Below are positions 58,826 through 64,000 of a stretch of 64,000 nucleotides of DNA, in pieces. Below the pieces are notes generated by a model. It searched no databases and was not told where the DNA came from. It worked only from the letters and a program-made list of their open reading frames with translations. The translations under genes and the position numbers were made by a program. The number at the start of each line of letters is the position of its first letter. Position 1 is the stretch's first letter. Origin of the DNA: UBA4733 sp036734945 (lineage in GTDB: Bacteria; Chloroflexota; UBA4733); assembly GCA_036734945.1 (NCBI GenBank), contig DAIMXP010000003.1, positions 78,731-142,730 on the forward strand. Direction: 5' to 3'.

Positions 58826-59995
58826 TCACGCCTCGTGGTCGTGGCTGTCCGGGTCGTTGCGGGCCACATCCATGGGCGCGGTCGCCAGCATGTCGCCATC
58901 GGCCATATTCGCCATCATCGCTGCGCCATCGCTCGGGGCGGCCGGGCCGCGCAGGCTGGGCGTGTTGGCGGCACAGGCGGTGCCGAAGCGCGGTTGACCG
59001 TAGGGCAGGTGCGTCCAGCCGCGGGCGAGCGTCTGAACGTGGTTGGTGCCGTTCCCGTCACCTTCGCCGTAGCCCCAGCGGGTGTAGCTGCGAGCGTTGG
59101 CGTAGTGGCCCACGAAGCTGCGGCGGAAGCGGTCGGTCGAGCGGTTCTGATGGGAGCGGTGCAGCACATGCCCGCCGAAGAAGGCCACGTCGCCCGGCTC
59201 CATCAGCGCCGGCACTTCTTGCCCAGAGTACTTCGCCGCCACCCGCGAGAGCGTGTTCACCGTCGCGTCGGTGTGGCTGACGTTATCCACCAGCGGCAAG
59301 TCAGCCAGGCTCTCGCCGTGGTTCTGGCGCTCGCGTCCGGCGGTCGGGTAGATCGGCTCCTGCTGGCTGCCCGGCGTGAACCACATGCAGCCGTTCTCCT
59401 CGTCGGCCCGATCCACCGCCAGCCAGGCGCCGCAGAGGGTATCGGGGACGGTGGGGATGTAGTAGCTGTCCTGGTGGTAGCCCTGCCCCTCGCCGCCGGG
59501 GAACTTCAGGAAAAGCATGCTCTGCATCGCCATCACGTCCGGCCCGATCAGGGCTTCCAGCACGTCCAGCACTCTTGGGTGCAGCAGGAAGCGTTCGTGC
59601 ACCTCCAGGACGCGGTGCAGCATATGGATGCGCAGGTAGCGCCGTTCCAGTTCCTGGGGGGTGGCGTCGGGCGGTGGCGGCTCCAGGCCGGGCACGTCCA
59701 GGCGACCGTGCATGAGGTCGTCGGTGTGCTGGAGCAGTTCCAGCACGTCCTCGGGCGGCACCAGGCCGCGCACGATCAGGAAGCCCTGCCGCTGGAAAGT
59801 AATGTACTCGGCCACGCTGACGCGGTAGCGCGGGTAGGGCCGCAGCGGCTTGGCCGCCACTGCCCCTGGCGTCGCCGCCGCCTGGGCGGGCACCACTGCC
59901 GGTCCGACTGCGCCGTTTCTCGTGCGGTTCGGTCCCGCCATTGCGGCGTTCCCCATGGCGGCGCCCGCCGGCGCCAACAGGTCACGTATTGCCAT
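58826..59995 (-). CDS. Phytanoyl-CoA dioxygenase (PhyH) family protein
   Basis: 389 residues with canonical iron ligands H174 and D176 (GYHQDSYYIP), a distal His in FGGHVLHRSH (276 or 279), and a 2-oxoglutarate-binding Arg in DRFRRSFVGHY. A ~55-residue Ala/Pro-rich N-terminal extension and a low-complexity C-terminal tail lie outside the domain. It is divergent from the oxidoreductase/isomerase pair at 60243. Unlike the PhyH protein at 22872 it should be a competent Fe(II)/2OG oxygenase. Substrate unknown. Confidence 0.9.
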   Translation of the reverse strand: MAIRDLLAPAGAAMGNAAMAGPNRTRNGAVGPAVVPAQAAATPGAVAAKPLRPYPRYRVSVAEYITFQRQGFLIVRGLVPPEDVLELLQHTDDLMHGRLDVPGLEPPPPDATPQELERRYLRIHMLHRVLEVHERFLLHPRVLDVLEALIGPDVMAMQSMLFLKFPGGEGQGYHQDSYYIPTVPDTLCGAWLAVDRADEENGCMWFTPGSQQEPIYPTAGRERQNHGESLADLPLVDNVSHTDATVNTLSRVAAKYSGQEVPALMEPGDVAFFGGHVLHRSHQNRSTDRFRRSFVGHYANARSYTRWGYGEGDGNGTNHVQTLARGWTHLPYGQPRFGTACAANTPSLRGPAAPSDGAAMMANMADGDMLATAPMDVARNDPDSHDHEA

Positions 59996-60242
59996 GTGCT
60001 GCTCCTTACCAGAAAACCCTGTGGTGTTTTCAACGCCTGATCAAGCGTTCCCTGGATCGCCTGACCGACTCTTTGTAGCATAGCGTGTGACGACTCCTTG
60101 CCGTTGATCACGTCGATGACGCCGGCCTAGCGCGGGCCGAAGTTGAGGGAAATCAGCGGCAGTGTACTGTATCTTCGGACCGGCAACTGCCGTGTACCGC
60201 CATCTGTTTGGTGCGTTAGATTGATTAAGGAGTGAGCGTAAC

Positions 60243-61310
60243 GTGAGCACACCAGTTATCGCCTTCGTCGGCGCCGGCTTCATGGGCCAGACCGCCCATC
60301 TCGCCAACTACGCCCGCCTTCGTGACGCGGGACTCTGTGAGATCGCCGGTGTGGTAGACCTCAAACCGCTGCTGGCCCGCGCCGTGGCCGAGGCTTACCA
60401 TCTCCCTTGTATCTACGCCACGGTCGAAGAGTTGCTGGACGACGAGCGGATTCAAGGCGTCGTCTGCATCCAGCGCTGGCCCAACAACTACGCCCTCGTC
60501 AAGCAGATCATCAACGCCGGCAAGTCGGTGATCACCGAGAAGCCGATGGTCGGCCGGCTGGACGAGGCGGAAGAGCTCACGGCGCTCGCCAAGGCGAAGG
60601 GCGTCCTCTACGCCGTCGGCTTCATGAAGCGCTACGACACCGGCGTGGAGCTCGCCAAGCGCCTGGTAGATGACCTGCGCGCTTCCGGCGAGCTGGGTCC
60701 TTTGCGCTCCGTGGATGCGCTCTGCAACGGCGGCGACTGGCGCCAGAACGAGGGCAGCCACATCGTGGTGGATGATCCCACGCCGGTTCCCGCGGCCGTC
60801 GCCACCTACCCCGATGGTTGCCGCTCGCCGGAGCAGCGGCGGGCCTACGACTACCTGGTCAACATCTACTCGCACAACATCAACCTCTGTCATCACCTGT
60901 TAGGCAGCGAGCTGCAGCCGCGCTCGGCGATCTTCCTGGGCGGCATGGGCATGATCTCCACCTCCGTCAGCGACGGCGTACTGGTGACGGTGCGCGGCGC
61001 CAGCAGCGCAGCACACGAGTGGCGGGAGTGGACCACCCTGACCTTCGCCCGCGGCGAGCTCAGCATCAAGACCCCCGTGCCGCTCAACCGCCAACGCGCG
61101 GCAGAGGTCACCCTGTTACGCCCCCAGGGCGATCACTTCGCGACGACCAACTACCACGCGCCGATCGCCTGGGCCTTCTTTCGGCAGGCGGAAGGCTTTA
61201 TTCAGGCGCTGGCGGGCGAGGCGCCGCTGCGCGCGCCGGCCGAGTCCTGTGTGTGGGACGTGCGCGTGATGGCGCGGCTGATCGAGATGGCGGAGGTGCT
61301 ACCGGCATGA
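60243..61310 (+). CDS. Gfo/Idh/MocA family oxidoreductase
   Basis: 355 residues. Rossmann domain VIAFVGAGFMGQTAHLANYA. The signature EKPMVGRLDEAEEL contains the family lysine (E-K-P). The catalytic region NIYSHNINLCHHLLG has the D/N-x3-H arrangement. GTG 60243 follows TAAGGAG. The stop overlaps the next gene's ATG (ATGA 61307-61310), the same coupling inferred for the ancestral pair at 1405 and 3042 but with gene order reversed. Oxidises a sugar or cyclitol with NAD(P). Confidence 0.92.
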   Translation: MSTPVIAFVGAGFMGQTAHLANYARLRDAGLCEIAGVVDLKPLLARAVAEAYHLPCIYATVEELLDDERIQGVVCIQRWPNNYALVKQIINAGKSVITEKPMVGRLDEAEELTALAKAKGVLYAVGFMKRYDTGVELAKRLVDDLRASGELGPLRSVDALCNGGDWRQNEGSHIVVDDPTPVPAAVATYPDGCRSPEQRRAYDYLVNIYSHNINLCHHLLGSELQPRSAIFLGGMGMISTSVSDGVLVTVRGASSAAHEWREWTTLTFARGELSIKTPVPLNRQRAAEVTLLRPQGDHFATTNYHAPIAWAFFRQAEGFIQALAGEAPLRAPAESCVWDVRVMARLIEMAEVLPA

Positions 61311-62125
61311 AGGTTTCCCAACTCGCCATCAACACGGTCTCGACGCGCCAGGCCAGCCTGGAGGAAGCGCTGGAGGCCTATGCCGCCGCCGGCTTCCGGC
61401 AGGTGGAATTTCAACTCGGCCACCTGAAGGACTGGCTGGCGCTGGGCCACACGGTGGCCGACGCTGGCACGCTGCTGGCGGCGCATGGTCTGCACTGCAT
61501 CGGCGGCTTCCAGGCCCGCGTCGACTGCTTCAGCCCGCCGGACGACCAGCGCGCCAACCACCAACTGCACCGGGAGAACGCCGCCATCCTCCAGGAATTG
61601 GGCGGCGGCACGCTGGTCGTCGGCACCGACGGTCCGGCCCAGCCCTCGCTGGAGGCGCTGGACACCATTGGCGACACCATCGCCACGCTCGTCGAGTCGC
61701 TGCAAGCGCCTGACGTGACACTCGCCGTAGAGTTCAACTGGTCGCCCATCGTCCGCTCGCTGCACAGCGCGGTGCGCGTGGCCGAACGGGCCAACCACCC
61801 GGGCGTCGGCGTGCTCTTCGACCCCGCGCACTACTACGTGACGCCCACCAAGTTCGAGCACCTGACGCCCGCGACGGTGCGCTGGATCAAACACGTCCAT
61901 CTGGACGACATGCGCGATAAGCCAGGCGACCTGAGTCACTGCAACGCCGACCGCGTCCTGCCCGGCCAGGGCATCCTCGACCTGCCAGCCATCATCGCCC
62001 GCCTGGAAGCGTGCGGCTACGACGGCTGGTACGCCATCGAGATGTTCAACGCCGAGCTGTGGCAAACGCCGGTGAGGGAAGCGGCGCGCGCCTGCTACCA
62101 GAGCTTGCTGCCGCTGTGCGGGTAG
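61307..62125 (+). CDS. Sugar phosphate isomerase/epimerase, TIM barrel
   Basis: 272 residues. SLEEALEAYAAAGFRQVEFQ, ENAAILQELGGGTLVVGTDG, LAVEFNWSPIVRS, VGVLFDPAHYYV, IKHVHLDDMRD and WYAIEMFNAELW outline the xylose-isomerase-like barrel with metal residues E, D, H and E. It overlaps the oxidoreductase by four bases. Together they probably act on a keto-inositol or keto-sugar. Diverged from the isomerase at 473. Confidence 0.9.
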   Translation: MKVSQLAINTVSTRQASLEEALEAYAAAGFRQVEFQLGHLKDWLALGHTVADAGTLLAAHGLHCIGGFQARVDCFSPPDDQRANHQLHRENAAILQELGGGTLVVGTDGPAQPSLEALDTIGDTIATLVESLQAPDVTLAVEFNWSPIVRSLHSAVRVAERANHPGVGVLFDPAHYYVTPTKFEHLTPATVRWIKHVHLDDMRDKPGDLSHCNADRVLPGQGILDLPAIIARLEACGYDGWYAIEMFNAELWQTPVREAARACYQSLLPLCG

Positions 62126-62218
62126 GAGGGGAGGGCCTCCCTCGCAGCCAGCGTAGAGACCTCCGCCAGCCGATCTCCGAGTTCGCCAACAAAGTCATGA
62201 ATCGTCGGGCTAACAAAG

Positions 62219-63805
62219 CTAAGGCGCCAATCGGAAGACCTTCCATACATAGGATTCGGGACAACCAACGCAGTCTCTCCGAACTGTCCCGACGAGCGTG
62301 CCGTGTTGGCTCAAGTAGGTGGCGATGTCCGGATACCACGTTTCAATGAGGCTCGTGCCGTTGCGATAGTCAACGATGGCGTAGTCGGCATAGGCAATGC
62401 GTTGTCCCATCGGCATTCCTTCACCGATGGGGAAGATGAACCGGCGATCATCGCGATTTTGGACCATCTCAAAATATGGCGTGGCGCCGGAGGCATCGAA
62501 GATCATCGCTCCGGCTGGGATGATGCTGTTAATGGTCGCTGTGGCCCGATTGTAGCCGGCGGAGGGGCCAGAATCGTGATACGCCGTGATGAGATAGCCG
62601 TCGGCCAACAGGTTTCGTGCCACGGCGAGGGTGACAACCGCTATCACGGCGACCCATCCAAAGTGCAATCGGTAACGAGGCGGCGCTGGTCCCACGAGGA
62701 GAGGCAGTACAAGCCAGGCGTAAAAACCAAGATAGGCCAGGTACGGATGTATCGCTCCGTACAGTGCCCCCGCCGCCCCGATACTTGCAAGGACCGTGAG
62801 GAAGCCGGCTGCGGTTGGCCGACCACGGAGGCGCCGTAGGGCCGCCGCCGCAATCAGCCCCCCTTCGATGGCGTAGGGCGCATTAAACAGCGGGCTTGTC
62901 TCAGCGAGTAACTGGATGAGCCGACCAGCGGCGCCGCCCGCCGTCTTGCGGACCAGTTGCGAGTGTATCTGGGCGGCGAATCCTGCCGGATCCTGGGCAA
63001 TATACATGCCCCATCCCACGATCACAAGGGCGAGCGGCAGAAAGAGGACGAGCTGGTCGGAAACCGGCCGGCGCTCGCCGCAAAACGCGCGGCGGGCTCG
63101 GTCGACCAGCATGGCAATGGCGAGGGCAAGGCCAAGGGGATGTGTCGCGGCCGCCACGGCGGCACAGACTCCGGCGCCGAGCGCCCAGCGCCTGGTCGAC
63201 GTCGCGAGGTACCGGACGTAGCAGTAGGATCCCGCTGCGACAAACGCCATGACGAGGGCCTCCATTCGGCCAAAGCGCGAAGCCTCCAACCACGGCTCGT
63301 CGATGAGGAGCAGCAGCACGGCGATCGTCGCCATGGCGGGTCGAACCGCCACCGCCCGGAGCGTGAGATAGACGAAAGCGAGCGCAGTCATGCCGCAAAA
63401 GAAAGAGACGAGCCGGATCTGCAGCAGACCGAAGCCCGAGACCTTCATGACCGCGGCGAGCACCAGGAAATATGCCGGCGGCATGAAGTAGGTACGAACC
63501 GCCATGCTGGGAACGGCTATCGCTCCGGGGAACGTCGCGAGGACGGCATGGCGCACGAGAGCGAGCGCCGCTGGGGCGAAGAGCATTTCATCGCCGCCGG
63601 GTGTCGGCACGCGTAATAAGAGGGACAGCGACAAAGGCGCATAAATCGCCACCAGCGTTGCCAGCCGAGCGACGTCGCCCGACCAGGAAGGGACTGCTCG
63701 ACCCGCTAACCGCAACGTTTCTGCTCCTCTCCCGGCCGCGCTACGCGGTTCAGGCAGCCTAGCACCCGGACGCGATCCAATGCTGACACCCCCCAATCGG
63801 GGCAT
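62219..63805 (-). CDS. GT39-like polytopic membrane glycosyltransferase
   Basis: About 528 residues. After ~40 residues there are roughly ten membrane segments, for example LATLVAIYAPLSLSLLL, TALAFVYLTLRAVAV, LVLFLPLALVIVGWGMYI and YLGFYAWLVLPLLVG. The first loop has the acidic pair TPGGDEMLF, as in PMT/ArnT-type (GT39/GT83) enzymes that transfer sugars from polyprenyl carriers. A C-terminal globular domain (IIPAGAMIFDASGATPYFEM) follows. The start is uncertain: the frame is open to 63928, but 63825-63980 encodes a transposase remnant in another frame, so ATG 63805 is chosen. Might glycosylate secreted proteins, perhaps the Ser/Thr-rich SBP linkers; that is speculation. Confidence 0.8.
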   Translation of the reverse strand: MPRLGGVSIGSRPGARLPEPRSAAGRGAETLRLAGRAVPSWSGDVARLATLVAIYAPLSLSLLLRVPTPGGDEMLFAPAALALVRHAVLATFPGAIAVPSMAVRTYFMPPAYFLVLAAVMKVSGFGLLQIRLVSFFCGMTALAFVYLTLRAVAVRPAMATIAVLLLLIDEPWLEASRFGRMEALVMAFVAAGSYCYVRYLATSTRRWALGAGVCAAVAAATHPLGLALAIAMLVDRARRAFCGERRPVSDQLVLFLPLALVIVGWGMYIAQDPAGFAAQIHSQLVRKTAGGAAGRLIQLLAETSPLFNAPYAIEGGLIAAAALRRLRGRPTAAGFLTVLASIGAAGALYGAIHPYLAYLGFYAWLVLPLLVGPAPPRYRLHFGWVAVIAVVTLAVARNLLADGYLITAYHDSGPSAGYNRATATINSIIPAGAMIFDASGATPYFEMVQNRDDRRFIFPIGEGMPMGQRIAYADYAIVDYRNGTSLIETWYPDIATYLSQHGTLVGTVRRDCVGCPESYVWKVFRLAP

Positions 63806-63824
63806 AAGGGGCGACGAAAAACTG

Positions 63825-63980
63825 TCAGGTGAGGCGGAGTTGGCAGAAGGCTTGCCAGGTGGGGGTCTGCCAGTCGGGGAAAGACCAGCACTGGGCTGGG
63901 GTGCGGATAGCGGTGACGGTTGAGGCAAGGATGTGGCGGCCCCAGGTTGTCAAATTACGGCCGTAAGGGCGCCACGGCGT
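63825..63980 (-). mobile_element. Probable transposase C-terminal remnant
   Basis: The reverse frame, open for 51 codons between stops, reads WRPYGRNLTTWGRHILASTV and QCWSFPDWQTPTWQAFCQLR. The Trp/Arg/Leu-rich composition is like an insertion-sequence transposase, here lacking its remainder. The frame closes at 63981-63983, so the piece is already degraded, though it may extend beyond the right edge in another frame. The family is not assigned. Confidence 0.35.
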
Positions 63981-64000
63981 TCACGGCCGGAGGGCGCCAT

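Overview
The window is about 64 kb of GC-rich bacterial DNA. It most resembles a Chloroflexota (Thermomicrobia-like) heterotroph. That placement is inferred from overall style: Tat-type lipoprotein substrate-binding proteins with long Ala/Ser/Thr linkers, a bacterial double-domain KaiC-like ATPase, Uma2-family proteins, many toxin-antitoxin pairs, and dispersed hairpin repeats. No rRNA, intact tRNA or ribosomal protein is present to confirm it. A run of 100 N (46879-46978) shows this is a scaffold, probably a draft or metagenome assembly.

Layout. 1-9.6 kb: an edge-truncated HEPN gene; a sugar isomerase (TIM barrel), Gfo/Idh/MocA oxidoreductase, GH67-like glycosidase, Uma2, enolase-superfamily sugar-acid dehydratase and RraA-type aldolase. 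This string is interrupted after its first gene by a two-gene unknown cassette flanked by a ~100-bp diverged direct repeat. 9.6-16 kb: Uma2, DUF3500, a response regulator with a KaiC-like ATPase, a truncated histidine kinase that meets a truncated DNA methyltransferase head-on, and a PIN toxin-antitoxin pair. 16-31 kb: IlvD/Edd dehydratase and DapA-family enzyme divergent from an IclR regulator, a solute-binding protein (SBP), a GH4 glycosidase, a PhyH oxygenase, a PIN/RHH pair, then a leftward series of SBP, ceramidase-like hydrolase, SBP and DegT aminotransferase. 31-48 kb: SBPs alternating with peptidases (two M55, one M28), a nitrilase-superfamily amidase, a GH42-like glycosidase and an MDR dehydrogenase, ending in a GntR/FadR regulator. 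48-64 kb: a decayed ROK kinase, rhamnose mutarotase, a decayed S9 peptidase carrying a small insertion, a possible new toxin pair, ManC, a catalytically depleted alpha/beta hydrolase, HigBA, an alcohol dehydrogenase, a GmrSD-like (DUF262/DUF1524) defence gene with a small partner, a ParE pair, PhyH, a second oxidoreductase/isomerase pair, a GT39-like membrane protein and a transposase remnant.

How the genes fit together. The core theme is scavenging of plant- or microbe-derived carbohydrates, sugar acids and amide or peptide compounds. SBPs capture solutes outside the cell, glycosidases and hydrolases release sugars, and oxidoreductases, isomerases, dehydratases and aldolases carry non-phosphorylated sugar acids towards central metabolism. 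There are seven near-complete SBP genes and two remnants, but not one permease or transport ATPase gene. Four near-identical promoters (invariant 17-nt spacer, shared GTTGTNYGACGTCC element overlapping the -35 box) lie upstream of three SBPs and one vanished gene. One copy sits in the leader of the GntR regulator, which points to a local regulon.
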